From NCBI GenBank assembly GCA_036839975.1, contig DAISVU010000007.1, positions 1 to 64,000 on the forward strand: 64,000 nt of DNA. Direction: 5' to 3'. The number at the start of each line of letters is the position of its first letter. Within the stretch, counting starts at the first letter, position 1. A program made the position numbers and the translations under genes. Under the pieces are notes generated by a model. The model ran no database searches. It had not been told where the DNA came from and saw nothing but the letters and a program-made list of their open reading frames with translations. Shown here in pieces: positions 37,325-46,717 of this stretch. The DNA is from RGIG7111 sp036839975. Lineage in GTDB: Bacteria > Bacillota > Clostridia > Peptostreptococcales > Anaerovoracaceae.

Positions 37325-37735
37325 ATGCATAAGTACATACATAATGTGAAATATTATGAGACAGACAGAATGGGGATCACACATCATTCGAATTATGTCA
37401 GATGGATGGAGGAAGCTCGCATGGACTTGTTTTCGAAACTGGGCTGGGGATATGAAAAACTCGAGGGGGAGGGGATAATATCACCGGTGATCTCCATAGA
37501 GTGCAAATACATGCAGACGACTACATTTCCTGATGAAGTGGAGATAAGAGTGACTGTTGAAAAGTTTAACGGTGTGCGTATGGAGGCGAGATATGATATG
37601 TATCGTCTATCGGACGGAGAACGCGTAAATTCGGCGCAGTCGTCACACTGTTTTGTTGATGCTGACGGAAAAATAGTAAATATGAAAAAGAAGTACCCGG
37701 AGTTGTTTAAAAAACTCAATAATGCGGCAGAATGA
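37325..37735 (+). CDS. Acyl-CoA thioesterase, hotdog fold (YbgC/4HBT)
   Basis: A 136-residue hotdog-fold thioesterase. The active-site pattern YYETDRMGITHHSNYVRWMEEAR has the conserved Asp (D14 of the family motif TDxxGxxHHxxY). Typical substrates are short acyl-CoA or 4-hydroxybenzoyl-CoA-like thioesters. Start follows AAAGGAGAAAAC. It appears to be the last gene before the tRNA on the opposite strand. Confidence 0.92.
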   Translation: MHKYIHNVKYYETDRMGITHHSNYVRWMEEARMDLFSKLGWGYEKLEGEGIISPVISIECKYMQTTTFPDEVEIRVTVEKFNGVRMEARYDMYRLSDGERVNSAQSSHCFVDADGKIVNMKKKYPELFKKLNNAAE

Positions 37736-37794
37736 TATGAAGCTGCGAGCAGAGAAAAATGTCAACAGCAGGGTATCTTTGGAAAATTTAAATA

Positions 37795-37842
37795 AAAAGA
37801 TCCCGATGCAGTGTGTACAACAGAAAGCACCGGGATCTTTTA
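37795..37842 (-). terminator. Terminator of the tRNA-Arg gene
   Basis: On the minus strand, AAAGATCCCG pairs with CGGGATCTTT, followed by a T tail, just 3' of the tRNA CCA end. On the plus strand the same stem can stop the thioesterase transcript. Confidence 0.85.
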
Positions 37843-37844
37843 TT

Positions 37845-37920
37845 TGGCGAGGCACCTGGGACTCGAACCCAGAACCGACAGATTCGAAGTCTGGTACTCT
37901 ATCCGTTGAGCTAGTGCCCC
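37845..37920 (-). tRNA. trnR: tRNA-Arg, anticodon TCG
   Basis: A 76-base tRNA with the CCA end encoded. Acceptor stem GGGGCAC/GTGCCTC, D stem GCTC/GAGT, anticodon loop CTTCGAA (TCG, reads CGA and other CGN), T stem CTGGG/CCCAG with loop TTCGAGT and discriminator G. The top pair of the anticodon stem is mismatched (C-T), a small oddity. Confidence 0.93.
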
Positions 37921-38061
37921 ACATGTCAACGCAGATTATTATAATGTGTATTCCCGGATAAGTCAAAGGAAAAACGCTGTAAATGCAATTTATCGTTTGG
38001 ATGCCGCAGGATCAGTTCTTTCCGCAGTGTTGATCGGTCATGCGGCCATCGCAATATACTC

Positions 38062-38090
38062 TTGATAAAAGCATGTGCAGATGTTATATT
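38062..38090 (+). promoter_or_regulatory. Promoter of the dlt operon
   Basis: TTGATA (38062-38067), 17 bases, TATATT (38085-38090). Transcription would start near 38097, about 40 bases before the dltA ATG. Confidence 0.7.
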
Positions 38091-38136
38091 TGAATTACAG
38101 AAAACTGCTACTGATAACAGATATTTATTTAATAGC

Positions 38137-39786
38137 ATGAATATATTAGCAAAAATAAGGGAGTCAGTTGAGAATTGTCCGGAAAGAGCAGCATTCATAT
38201 CAAGATACGGCAAAGTTTCATATAAAGAACTCTGGACTTCATCAGATAAGCTTGCTGCTTGGCTTGAAAGTATAAAAAAAGACGATAAAAGACCTATAGT
38301 GGTATACGGGCATAAGAACCCGTATATGCTGGTCTGTTTTCTTGCGTGTGTTAAGTCGGGCAGAGCATACTGTCCTGTAGATATCTCTGTATCCGAGGAA
38401 CGCATCAAAAGCATAATAGAAAAGATAGGAAATGATATAGTACTTGCGACTGAAATGCCGGATATCAGGGCTGAATCAGCAGCAACTGCGGAAGCAGCCC
38501 GGGAGAAAGAAGACTGCGCCGGACCGAGGATAACCGGGATTGAAAAAATAAAAGAGATAATTGAGTCGGACAGTGTGCATGACATATTTGAAAATACAGA
38601 AACGGGCGGATATGTGAGTGAGCCGCACCGGGTATCTCCGAACGATATATTCTACATAATATTTACATCGGGAAGCACCGGTATGCCGAAGGGTGTTGAG
38701 ATAACCGATGGAAATCTGAGCCGTTTTACTGATTGGTCCGAAAAACTTGTCTGTAGGAAAAAGGATGGTACATGCTTTCTCAACCAGGCGCCGTTTTCAT
38801 TTGATCTTTCAGTCATGGATATTTACACGGCGCTTGCAACAGGTGCACGAATAGTAAGCGTTGATAAAGAACTTCAAGGCGATGTGCGCAGAATGATCAG
38901 TTTTATAGCGGATAACCATGTTGATCATTGGGTCTCCACTCCATCATTTGCTGACCTATGTCTCAGCGACAGGGATTTCGACCGGAGGCATCTTAAGGAT
39001 TTGACAACATTTTTGTTCTGCGGCGAAAAGCTTACTCTCAAGACGGCAAGGGAAATCAAGAGAAGATTTCCGGAAGCCAGAATAGTGAATACTTACGGAC
39101 CGACAGAAACTACTGTTGCTGTGACTTCTGTAGAAGTTACGGATGATATGCTTAAAGCTGATGATGATCTTCCGGTGGGGTATGTGAAACCCGGAACGCA
39201 TATAAAAATATTAGATGCGGACGGCATGGAGCTCGGAACTTATGAAAAAGGGGAGATACTTATAATTGGAGATACTGTAAGCCCGGGGTATTTTAAGGAT
39301 CCCGAAAAGACGAACAGGGCATTTTGCGAGGTCATGATATCAGAGTCCGGTGTAGCCGTACGGCAGACTGGTCAGCCGAAAACAAAACGGGTGTTAGAAA
39401 AGAAGACGGCAGCATATAAAACGGGCGACATAGGATATATAGATGAAAAAGGCATGTTATATATATGCGGAAGGACAGATTTGCAGATAAAACTGCACGG
39501 ATACAGGATTGAGCTTGAAGATATCGAAAGAAACATCGTATGCATAGACGGAGTAACGGCTGCGGCTGTGCTGCCGAGGAAGCAGGATGACAGAATAAGA
39601 TACCTGACTGCCTTTGTGGTGGCGCCCGAACGAGAGGGAAACTTTACGGACCGCAAATGGCTGCGAATCGAAATCAGAAAGAAGCTGCCCGATTACATGG
39701 TGCCTAAGAAGATCGTATTTATAGACAGTATGCCTCTTACCGGCAATGGAAAAACTGACAGAAAAAAATTGGAAGAGAGGCTTTAG
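38137..39786 (+). CDS. dltA: D-alanine--D-alanyl carrier protein ligase
   Basis: Activates D-alanine with ATP and loads it onto DltC, the first step in D-alanylating teichoic acids. The adenylation domain has A3 IFTSGSTGMPKG, A5 NTYGPTETTVA, A8 CGRTDLQIKLHGYRIELEDIE and a C-terminal lysine in LTGNGKTDRKKL. The 549-residue length is a little longer than usual; an insertion around residues 110-165, rich in Glu and Ala, accounts for it. The start MNILAKI fits the family, but no ribosome binding site is visible. Confidence 0.95.
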   Translation: MNILAKIRESVENCPERAAFISRYGKVSYKELWTSSDKLAAWLESIKKDDKRPIVVYGHKNPYMLVCFLACVKSGRAYCPVDISVSEERIKSIIEKIGNDIVLATEMPDIRAESAATAEAAREKEDCAGPRITGIEKIKEIIESDSVHDIFENTETGGYVSEPHRVSPNDIFYIIFTSGSTGMPKGVEITDGNLSRFTDWSEKLVCRKKDGTCFLNQAPFSFDLSVMDIYTALATGARIVSVDKELQGDVRRMISFIADNHVDHWVSTPSFADLCLSDRDFDRRHLKDLTTFLFCGEKLTLKTAREIKRRFPEARIVNTYGPTETTVAVTSVEVTDDMLKADDDLPVGYVKPGTHIKILDADGMELGTYEKGEILIIGDTVSPGYFKDPEKTNRAFCEVMISESGVAVRQTGQPKTKRVLEKKTAAYKTGDIGYIDEKGMLYICGRTDLQIKLHGYRIELEDIERNIVCIDGVTAAAVLPRKQDDRIRYLTAFVVAPEREGNFTDRKWLRIEIRKKLPDYMVPKKIVFIDSMPLTGNGKTDRKKLEERL

Positions 39787-40956
39787 ATGGGACTTTTCAG
39801 CGAGACCAATTTTTTTATATGCCTTGCTGTAACTGTGATAGGTGCGATCATACTGGGTCTTAAGGGGAAAAACATCAAGTATTACGGCTTTGCCGTATCA
39901 GGCTTTTTCGTATTTATGGCAATGCTTGAAAAGCCTGCTGCGCTTGCATACCTTGCCGGATTCTGCATATATGATTTCGCTCTGATAAGGATATATCTTG
40001 AAGTTCACAGAAGAAAGGGAAAACATGAGCTGACATACTGGTTGTTTATCACGCTTTCGATAGCACCTCTTGCGGTAAGCAAAATACTAGGGACGACAGG
40101 TAATCCTCATCATATACTTGCTTTTCTCGGCATATCATATATGACATTCAAAGGCACACAGATAATCATTGAGATATACGACGAGCTTATTACACGAGTA
40201 AAAGCCTTTGATTTTTTTTACCTGATGTTATTTTTCCCTGCGATAACATCCGGCCCTATAGACCGGAGCAGAAGGTTCAGCGAAGATCTTGAACGCATGA
40301 TACCGAAAAGCGAATATGCGGATATGGCAGGCACCGGACTTTTCAGGATATGCCTCGGACTTTTTTATAAGGTGGTCATAGCTGCGCTGTTTTATCAGGC
40401 GATGACGGTATGTATGCAGCAGAATACTCTTTATGGTGAGATAGGGTACATGTACACGTATGGGTTTTATTTGTTTTTTGATTTTGCAGGATACAGCCAC
40501 ATGGCGATAGGAGCGGGATATATATTCGGCATAAAGGTGCCGGAAAACTTCGACAGGCCGTTCATAAGCAAAGATATAAAAGAATTTTGGAACCGCTGGC
40601 ATATGACTCTTTCCATGTGGTTCAGAGATTTTATCTTTTCGCGCATGATGATGAGGATCTTGAAGAAGAAGGTGTTCAAAAACAGGCTGACCGGTTCGTC
40701 AATCGCATTTGTGGTAAACATGAGCATAATGGGAGCATGGCATGGCCTGACATCATATTATCTTATGTACGGCTTATATCACGGGCTGCTGCTCGCATTC
40801 ACTGACGTATATCAGAGAAAATCCAAGATATATAAAAAACACAGGAAAGAAAAAGGATTCAAGCTGCTTGAGTGGTTTGTGACGTTCAACCTGGTAATGT
40901 TCGGATTTTATTTATTCTCAGGCAGGCTTACGCACATTCTGATGATACCGTTTTAA
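39787..40956 (+). CDS. dltB: D-alanyl transfer membrane acyltransferase DltB
   Basis: A 389-residue MBOAT-family membrane protein that passes D-alanyl groups across the membrane. It has about 10 TM helices and the catalytic region around GAWHGLTSYYLMYGLYHG (the conserved His), and the NRWHMTLSMWFRDF motif. Begins directly at the stop of dltA, so it is cotranscribed and probably translationally coupled. Confidence 0.95.
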   Translation: MGLFSETNFFICLAVTVIGAIILGLKGKNIKYYGFAVSGFFVFMAMLEKPAALAYLAGFCIYDFALIRIYLEVHRRKGKHELTYWLFITLSIAPLAVSKILGTTGNPHHILAFLGISYMTFKGTQIIIEIYDELITRVKAFDFFYLMLFFPAITSGPIDRSRRFSEDLERMIPKSEYADMAGTGLFRICLGLFYKVVIAALFYQAMTVCMQQNTLYGEIGYMYTYGFYLFFDFAGYSHMAIGAGYIFGIKVPENFDRPFISKDIKEFWNRWHMTLSMWFRDFIFSRMMMRILKKKVFKNRLTGSSIAFVVNMSIMGAWHGLTSYYLMYGLYHGLLLAFTDVYQRKSKIYKKHRKEKGFKLLEWFVTFNLVMFGFYLFSGRLTHILMIPF

Positions 40957-41081
40957 CAGCAGGCTTTTCTTTAAAGCGTTTTAAGTGGCCGGCTGATATG
41001 TGCGGTACAGCGGCTAAAACACTTGGAGGGTAATGCCTGTGATATGCATATGTAAATGACCTTGGAAAGGAAGTAATGATA

Positions 41082-41315
41082 ATGGAAGAGAAAATACTGG
41101 ATATTCTCGAAGATATTTGCGGAGATGATATAATGAGGGAAGACAGAGACATTGATCTTCTGGAAGAGGATATGATGGACTCTATAGATTATACGGAACT
41201 GCTGATCGCGATCGAGGAGCAGCTGGGAATAATTATTGCACCATCTGAAGTGAAAAGAGAAGATATGAATACGCCAAACAAAATAATAGCTGCAGTACTG
41301 GCTAAAGTAAAATAA
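41082..41315 (+). CDS. dltC: D-alanyl carrier protein DltC
   Basis: A 77-residue carrier protein carrying a phosphopantetheine arm on Ser34 (MMDSIDYTEL, the DSxx motif). It shuttles D-alanyl from DltA to the membrane machinery. ATG 41082 is preferred to the ATG at 41076 because of the spacing from AAGGAAG. The gap after dltB (125 bases) has no gene. Confidence 0.92.
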   Translation: MEEKILDILEDICGDDIMREDRDIDLLEEDMMDSIDYTELLIAIEEQLGIIIAPSEVKREDMNTPNKIIAAVLAKVK

Positions 41316-41417
41316 TCATATGCAAAGAACAATAGAACGATGAGACGGAACAGGACTTATGGCTGTAAAACCTCAGCATAGAGTCTTAAGATGAGATTAG
41401 ATGAATCGGAGGACAAG

Positions 41418-42593
41418 ATGAAGAAGATCGCGGCGTTTTTGACAGCATTTGTTTTATTCGTGATAACTGTGACGGTGATTCATTTCAGCCTGAGAGGTCA
41501 TATTGGGATGGACAGACCGGAGTTTGGAACATGGTACAGTCATTACAAGGATATCGCCGGTGATGTGGTGGCGCAGGAAATGGGTGAGGATACACTCACC
41601 GTATTTGGATCTTCTGAATTCAGGCACGGGCGCGAAACGGCCTGGCATCCGGCAAATTTTTTTAAGGACAGGGATGTCCCCCTCATGCTTATTGGCGGAC
41701 CTTACAACCAGTGTCTAAATCATTCTCTGTCGCTCGGGGCAATAGAAAGGAATATGCAGACCCGAAAAGCAGTTCTGCTTATTTCTCCCACCTGGTTTTA
41801 TAAAAGAGGTGTGTCAGAAAATCATTACTCCTTAAGGTTTTCAGAGAATAATTACATGGCGTTTATAAGCAACAGAAAAATACGGCGATCTGTCAGGAAG
41901 TATGTTGCAAAACGGAGCGAAAAACTTCTCGGAAGCGATCCTGCCATGCAGAGCAATATCAAAATATATGATAAATTGTTCATTTCAGGTAAAGATAATC
42001 TGTTCACACGGCTTTTTTTCAATATCAAAAGGGCATATGTATCTGATAAAGATAAGATTGCACTGAAGGTTGCGATGAATTTTATTTCAAAAAAGGAAAA
42101 GAGCGGGGTTCGCTTTGCCGGCGTGCGCGGTTGCAGTGGCGGCATAGATTGGGAAGAGGTCATTAATTGTGCGCGTAAAAGCAGCAGATATGATGCCGAC
42201 AATAAGTACTGGATCAGAAACGACGTCTGGAAGAGAGATTTCAAGGCAGGAGAAAAGAAAGCGAAAGACAGGCACAGAAAGGTGACCTTCAAAAAATCTC
42301 CGGAATACGGAGACCTGAGGTGTTTTCTTGATGTATGCCGGGATTGTGATATAAAGCCCATGATAATTGTGATGCCGTTGAACGGCCGCTGGTATGATTA
42401 TACGGGCATGAATAAAAAAACGAGAAAATATTTGTACAGCAGGATAAAGGCTGTAGGAAAAGAGTACGGTGCTGAAGTCGCTGACCTTTCAAAATATGAA
42501 TACGACAAATATGTGATGCGCGATGCAGTACATCCGTGGTCGGAAGGATGGGCGCATATCGATGAAGCGATTTATAAATTTTATAAAAAGTAA
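41418..42593 (+). CDS. dltD: Teichoic acid D-alanyltransferase DltD
   Basis: A 391-residue protein with one N-terminal TM helix (about 4-24) and an extracellular SGNH-hydrolase-like domain. The nucleophile Ser is in GSSEF (64-68) and the Asp/His pair in DAVHPWSEGW near the C-terminus. It completes the transfer of D-alanine to teichoic acid. Start has GGAGG at 41408-41412. The last 32 bases overlap dltX. Confidence 0.93.
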   Translation: MKKIAAFLTAFVLFVITVTVIHFSLRGHIGMDRPEFGTWYSHYKDIAGDVVAQEMGEDTLTVFGSSEFRHGRETAWHPANFFKDRDVPLMLIGGPYNQCLNHSLSLGAIERNMQTRKAVLLISPTWFYKRGVSENHYSLRFSENNYMAFISNRKIRRSVRKYVAKRSEKLLGSDPAMQSNIKIYDKLFISGKDNLFTRLFFNIKRAYVSDKDKIALKVAMNFISKKEKSGVRFAGVRGCSGGIDWEEVINCARKSSRYDADNKYWIRNDVWKRDFKAGEKKAKDRHRKVTFKKSPEYGDLRCFLDVCRDCDIKPMIIVMPLNGRWYDYTGMNKKTRKYLYSRIKAVGKEYGAEVADLSKYEYDKYVMRDAVHPWSEGWAHIDEAIYKFYKK

Positions 42594-42714
42594 ATTGACA
42601 AAAGAATATGTTATATTCACATTTATCTTCTTCGGACTTATTATGGGAGTATATCTTTATCTGATATTTGCGGGGGTCATGACATCTCCGCAGTTTACAT
42701 ACGCGGAATTTTAG
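42562..42714 (+). CDS. dltX: DltX, 50-residue D-alanylation membrane peptide
   Basis: A 50-residue protein with one TM helix (residues 17-37, YVIFTFIFFGLIMGVYLYL) and a C-terminus ending FTYAEF, the conserved FxYxxF motif of DltX whose Tyr is thought to receive D-alanine. In most Firmicutes dltX is the first gene of the operon; here it lies last and overlaps dltD by 32 bases. The name rests on size, helix, terminal motif and operon position. There is no clear ribosome binding site, so its expression may depend on coupling to dltD. Confidence 0.82.
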   Translation: MKRFINFIKSKLTKEYVIFTFIFFGLIMGVYLYLIFAGVMTSPQFTYAEF

Positions 42715-43138
42715 GCGGTGAGACCGGCTCCTTAAAGTATGGACAGCGGTCTTATTATAAACAGAGGCGGCAATAAGACATGAATGTAAAGGATTTTAAA
42801 AACGAAGCTAAAAAAACAGAAATATATAATAGATTTCAGACGCGACCTTCATATGCGCCCCGAACTTTCAGGTGAAGAGGTGAGAACCAGCAGGAGGATA
42901 GCTGAAGAGCTCGGTGCGCGCGGAAGACCTTTTGTAAGAGAGGGCAAAGGTAATATCGTCGGAAAAATAACGGGGACACGTACATGTGACATATATCAGA
43001 ATCATTCTGACAATGCTGCAGGCGCATGCGGGATAAGCGTATCAGGCATAGGAAATAAAACTATAGCGATCCGCGGTGACTTCGACGCCCTTCCGGTAAA
43101 GGAGGAGACAGGTCTTTCGTTCGCGTCTTTAAATGACG

Positions 43139-43166
43139 GCGTCATGCCTGCTTGCAGGCATGACGC
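43139..43166. repeat. 28-base near-perfect palindrome in the M20 relic
   Basis: GCGTCATGCCTGC and its exact complement flank two T's. It falls on the codons that would encode the metal-binding CGHDAH motif, where the Gly is now Arg. Confidence 0.75.
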
Positions 43167-43656
43167 GCATGCAGCAGGGGTGCTTGATGCCGTAAAGATG
43201 CTCAAAGAACACGAAGTCGATTTTGCTGGCACTGTTTACGTATGTTTCCAGATGGGAGAAGAGATAGTCGAAGGAGCAGAGGAGATTATAGAGTATCTTG
43301 AAAGCGAAGGCATCGTCGACAGGATGGTGGCATACATGTCGTCGGGATGATCCGTGCGGAGTCTATACTGTTCATGCAGGTCCGTTCTGGCCCGGCAAGA
43401 TAGCATGGACCATAAAGGTCAAAGGAAAAGGAGGGCATGGCTTTACCCCGTGGAAATGCGTCGTAAATTGCTAACGCTATTTCGGATGCCGAAGCGATCT
43501 GCGGGGAACTTGATCTTAAAGTCAAGGCAAAAAAGTAGGTATGCCCGCATCGGATAATTTCGGTACGATGCTTGCGCTTTTCCCCGGAGTTTACGTCTTA
43601 GCGGATGCGCGCGAAAGGACGGCAAGCCGGTTTCTAACCACAATCCACACTTTGAT

Positions 43657-43758
43657 GTCGACGAAGATTCTGTGATTGCAAATGCGGCATTCTATCTACA
43701 GTACTTTTAGCGAATATGTTTAGTCGACGAAGATTCTGTGATTGCAAATGCGGCATTC
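43657..43758 (+). repeat. 36-base tandem duplication in the M20 relic
   Basis: The 36 bases at 43657-43692 recur exactly at 43723-43758, separated by 30 bases of new sequence containing a stop. The copies encode VDEDSVIANAAF, the normal end of the enzyme. Confidence 0.9.
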
Positions 43759-43818
43759 CTCGCGGCTTATGCATATAAGTTTTTAAGTGAATAAAGATAG
43801 ATGTGTTCAAGGAGCTGT

Positions 43819-44028
43819 CTATTTTATTCCTTTTATCTTGTAACCGGCGTCTGTGACAGCCTGTGCAAGCGTTTCGTCCGTAACATCGGAGGTAAGGGTT
43901 ACGGATGCGGTCCCTGCTTTGAGATCTGCATCGGAGCTTTTCACACCGTCCACCGAGGCCAGCGCTTTTTCAACAGCGGCTTTACAGTGTTCACACATCA
44001 TTCCTTCTACTTCTAAAATCTTTTTCAT
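43819..44028 (-). CDS. copZ: Possible separately translated CopZ chaperone
   Basis: The last 69 codons of copA, MKKILEVEGMMCEHC onward, would form a complete CopZ-like copper chaperone if read from the internal ATG (44026-44028). AAGGAGG lies at 44037-44043, 8 bases upstream, the best ribosome binding site spacing. In relatives copZ is usually a separate gene after copA; here no stop separates them, so this is either a fusion or a dual product. The start is a strong candidate, the product is inferred. Confidence 0.5.
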   Translation of the reverse strand: MKKILEVEGMMCEHCKAAVEKALASVDGVKSSDADLKAGTASVTLTSDVTDETLAQAVTDAGYKIKGIK

Positions 44029-46452
44029 CGTTGTATCCTCCTTATCATTTTCTTTTAAAGGTATATTTGAAGCAGCATTATCGGCAGGTACGGCAGGCTT
44101 GTGGAAATATCCCGCTGTAACTGCATCTAACCTGTTTGTATCTATCTTATGTCTGACGGGTTTATCTTTTGACGTATTGCTCATATCGTAAAAATTAAGT
44201 CTGAGTGCATTTGTTACAACGCAAAAGCTGGACAGGCTCATGGCGGCTGCCGCGAAGACAGGGTTAAGCTGTATCCCGAATACCGGGATCAAAACACCCG
44301 CTGCCACAGGGATGCCAATGCAGTTGTAAAAGAATGCCCAAAAGAGATTCTGTTTGATATTTCTGAGCACTTGTCGTGACATTCGTATGGCTGCGGCAAC
44401 ATCTGATACGCACGAGCGCATCAATACTATGTCTGCCGCATCGAGAGCGATGTCTGAACCTGCGCCTATCGCTATACCGGAATCTGCATTTGTCAGCGCA
44501 GGAGCATCATTTATGCCGTCTCCGACCATAGCCGTTTTGCCTATATCGGATAGATCTTTGATAACAGAAGCTTTGTCCTGCGGCAGCACGTCTGATATGA
44601 TGCGGTCTATAGCTATCCTGCGGCCTATTGCGGACGCGGTGCGGCTGTTGTCTCCTGTAAGCATAACGGTCTCAAGTCCGAGTCTTTTGAGCTCTGCTAT
44701 TGCTTCAGCACTGTCGCTTCTTACAACATCCGCGACGGCGATGATGCCTACGAGGATACCGTCTATAGCGAAGTAAAGCGGCGTTTTGCCTTCATTTGCG
44801 AATTTGTCAGCTGAATCAATGAACGTGAAAAGCTCATCGGGAACAAGCCCTATCTCCTGCATGGTCACCAGGTTTCCGCCGGTCACTTCATGACCGTTGA
44901 GAACAGCCTTTACACCGTGTCCCGGCATAGCTTCAAAATTATAAGCTTCGTGCAGGCGGCATCCTTCTTCTTCGGCTTTTTCAGTTACTGCCTTTGCAAG
45001 AGGATGCTCGCTCATCTGTTCGAGAGATGCGGCGATTACAAGCAGCTGATTTTTGCTTATGGACTGTGCTGTGTATATGTCTGTTACCCTGGGTGTACCG
45101 GCTGTGACGGTGCCGGTCTTATCAAGTACTACGATATCAGTTTTGCCTGCGGCCTCGAGTGAAGAGGCAGTCTTGAAAAGCACGCCGGATTTTGCGGTGC
45201 GCCCCGATCCCGCCATGACTGCAACGGGGGTTGCAAGCCCGAGTGCGCAGGGACAGCTTATGACAAGTACACTGACTGCTCTGGCAAGAGAATATCCCGC
45301 ATCTTTTGCAGCGATCATCCATGTGATAAAAGTTATAAGGGCTATAAATATAACGGCAGGCACGAATATTCCGGAAACTTTGTCGGCTGTCTTTGCTATT
45401 GGCGCTTTGGTCGCCGCCGCATTTTCGACCATCTCTATTATCCGGTTTATCGTAGTGTCGGTGCCCACCTTTATTGCTTTGCATGTAATGTGACCGTTCT
45501 GGTTTATCGTAGCTGCGTTTACATTGTCACCGACAGTTTTGTCTACAGGTATACTTTCACCGGTGAGGGCGGATTCATCTATCGCACTTTCACCTGATGT
45601 AATGATACCGTCGACCGGAATGCTTTCGCCCGGCTTTACTGCAAAGAGATCTCCGACATTCACGTGCTCTACCGGGACGCTTATTGCGGTCCCGTCTCGT
45701 ATTACTGTCGCCGTCTTTGGCGAAAGATCCAGAAGGCTTTTGATAGCTGTGGTAGTGCGCCCCCTGCTCAATGCTTCAAGGAGTTTACCTACTGTTATGA
45801 GAGTAAGTATCATAGCTGTGGATTCAAAGTACATGTCACCCATATAGGAAGCCGCGCTTGTCATGTCACTTGCCCTTACTGCCCTGCTCATCCTGATAAT
45901 AACAGCCAAACTGTATAAAAATGAGGCGCCTGCACCGAGCGCGACCAGCGTGTCCATGTTGGGCGCGCCGTGAAACAGGCTTTTAAAGCCGTTTGTGAAA
46001 AATTTACGGTTTATTACCATTATTGCAGATGTGAATAAGAGTTCAAAGGAGCCTATAGCCATATATCCGCTTAAAAACTTCGGGAGAGGGAATCCCCACA
46101 TCATATGCCCCATGGAGACATATATTAAAGGTATTAAAAGACATATGGAAACGCTGAGTCTTCTTGCGAGTTTCAGTGATTCAGTATCTTTGAGCATATT
46201 TACTCTGTCGTTTATGTCAGAATCACTCTTTCCTGCAGGCTCAGCACCATATCCTGCAGTTTTTACGGCATCGCATACCATATCGTCGGTCAGAGAGGTA
46301 TCTGCATCTACAAGCATAGAGTTTGTGAGAAGCGATACGGATACGTTTTGCACGCCGGGGAGTTCAGATACCGCTTTTTCAACGTGTGCACTGCAAGCGG
46401 CGCAGGACATCCCTGTTATACTGAATTTTTTGTTAGTAGTTTTTTCTGTCAT
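43819..46452 (-). CDS. copA: Copper-exporting P-type ATPase with fused C-terminal CopZ domain
   Basis: Exports Cu(I) from the cell. The 877-residue protein has an N-terminal HMA domain (MSCAACSAHV), the transmembrane CPC motif (ISCPCALG), the phosphorylation site DKTGT, the HP motif (SEHPLAK), and GDGINDAPAL. After the final TM helix a linker of about 55 residues leads to a second HMA domain (EVEGMMCEHCKAAVEKAL) at the C-terminus, which resembles the copper chaperone CopZ. An internal ATG at 44028 has an ideal ribosome binding site (see separate entry). The upstream region has no CsoR-type site that I recognise. Confidence 0.95.
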   Translation of the reverse strand: MTEKTTNKKFSITGMSCAACSAHVEKAVSELPGVQNVSVSLLTNSMLVDADTSLTDDMVCDAVKTAGYGAEPAGKSDSDINDRVNMLKDTESLKLARRLSVSICLLIPLIYVSMGHMMWGFPLPKFLSGYMAIGSFELLFTSAIMVINRKFFTNGFKSLFHGAPNMDTLVALGAGASFLYSLAVIIRMSRAVRASDMTSAASYMGDMYFESTAMILTLITVGKLLEALSRGRTTTAIKSLLDLSPKTATVIRDGTAISVPVEHVNVGDLFAVKPGESIPVDGIITSGESAIDESALTGESIPVDKTVGDNVNAATINQNGHITCKAIKVGTDTTINRIIEMVENAAATKAPIAKTADKVSGIFVPAVIFIALITFITWMIAAKDAGYSLARAVSVLVISCPCALGLATPVAVMAGSGRTAKSGVLFKTASSLEAAGKTDIVVLDKTGTVTAGTPRVTDIYTAQSISKNQLLVIAASLEQMSEHPLAKAVTEKAEEEGCRLHEAYNFEAMPGHGVKAVLNGHEVTGGNLVTMQEIGLVPDELFTFIDSADKFANEGKTPLYFAIDGILVGIIAVADVVRSDSAEAIAELKRLGLETVMLTGDNSRTASAIGRRIAIDRIISDVLPQDKASVIKDLSDIGKTAMVGDGINDAPALTNADSGIAIGAGSDIALDAADIVLMRSCVSDVAAAIRMSRQVLRNIKQNLFWAFFYNCIGIPVAAGVLIPVFGIQLNPVFAAAAMSLSSFCVVTNALRLNFYDMSNTSKDKPVRHKIDTNRLDAVTAGYFHKPAVPADNAASNIPLKENDKEDTTMKKILEVEGMMCEHCKAAVEKALASVDGVKSSDADLKAGTASVTLTSDVTDETLAQAVTDAGYKIKGIK
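44037..44043 (-). promoter_or_regulatory. Internal ribosome binding site within copA
   Basis: AAGGAGG on the minus strand, spaced 8 bases from the ATG of the CopZ-like domain, inside the copA reading frame. Confidence 0.65.
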
Positions 46453-46677
46453 TTTTCTATCCGTTCATTTACGCTGTTTAATTTGATTTGCCCGATTCAT
46501 ATCAGTTTAACAAGCGAACTTTTTTATTCATCCGTGCATATGGAATATTTGCGTATATAATTTCAAACAGACAGTCTTTGCCGCAGACCAAATGTTTGGG
46601 GGCGTATATGCGCTGTTAACTATTATAAATCTATAAATCAACTTATATATTTAGTACATGATAAATAATGTAAAATG

Positions 46678-46691
46678 TTAGGTATAGCTAA
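46678..46691. promoter_or_regulatory. Inverted repeat resembling a DtxR-family box
   Basis: TTAGGTATAGCTAA is nearly palindromic and resembles the TTAGG..CCTAA metal-regulator boxes. It lies 26 bases upstream of a promoter -35 in the gap between copA and the MoxR gene. The match is by eye only. Confidence 0.35.
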
Positions 46692-46717
46692 CTATAAGAT
46701 ATATCAATATGTTTTAA

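Larger units (their letters stand above)
42780..43794 (+). pseudogene. M20-family amidohydrolase, multiply broken
   Basis: The remains of an M20/AbgB-type metal-dependent amidohydrolase (hippurate-hydrolase-like). The parts are recognisable in three frames: DFRRDLHMRPELSGEEV, GDFDALPVKEETGL and DAHAAGVLDAVKML, KVKGKGGHGF, and the end VDEDSVIANAAFLAAYAYKFL. The first break is at an A run near 42811-42817 (one A too many), the second near 43347 (after AYMSSG), and the third near 43445, followed by an internal stop. Near the metal site the usual CGHD reads CRHD. A 36-base duplication near the end adds a further stop. This is a real relic rather than a simple error. Confidence 0.85.
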
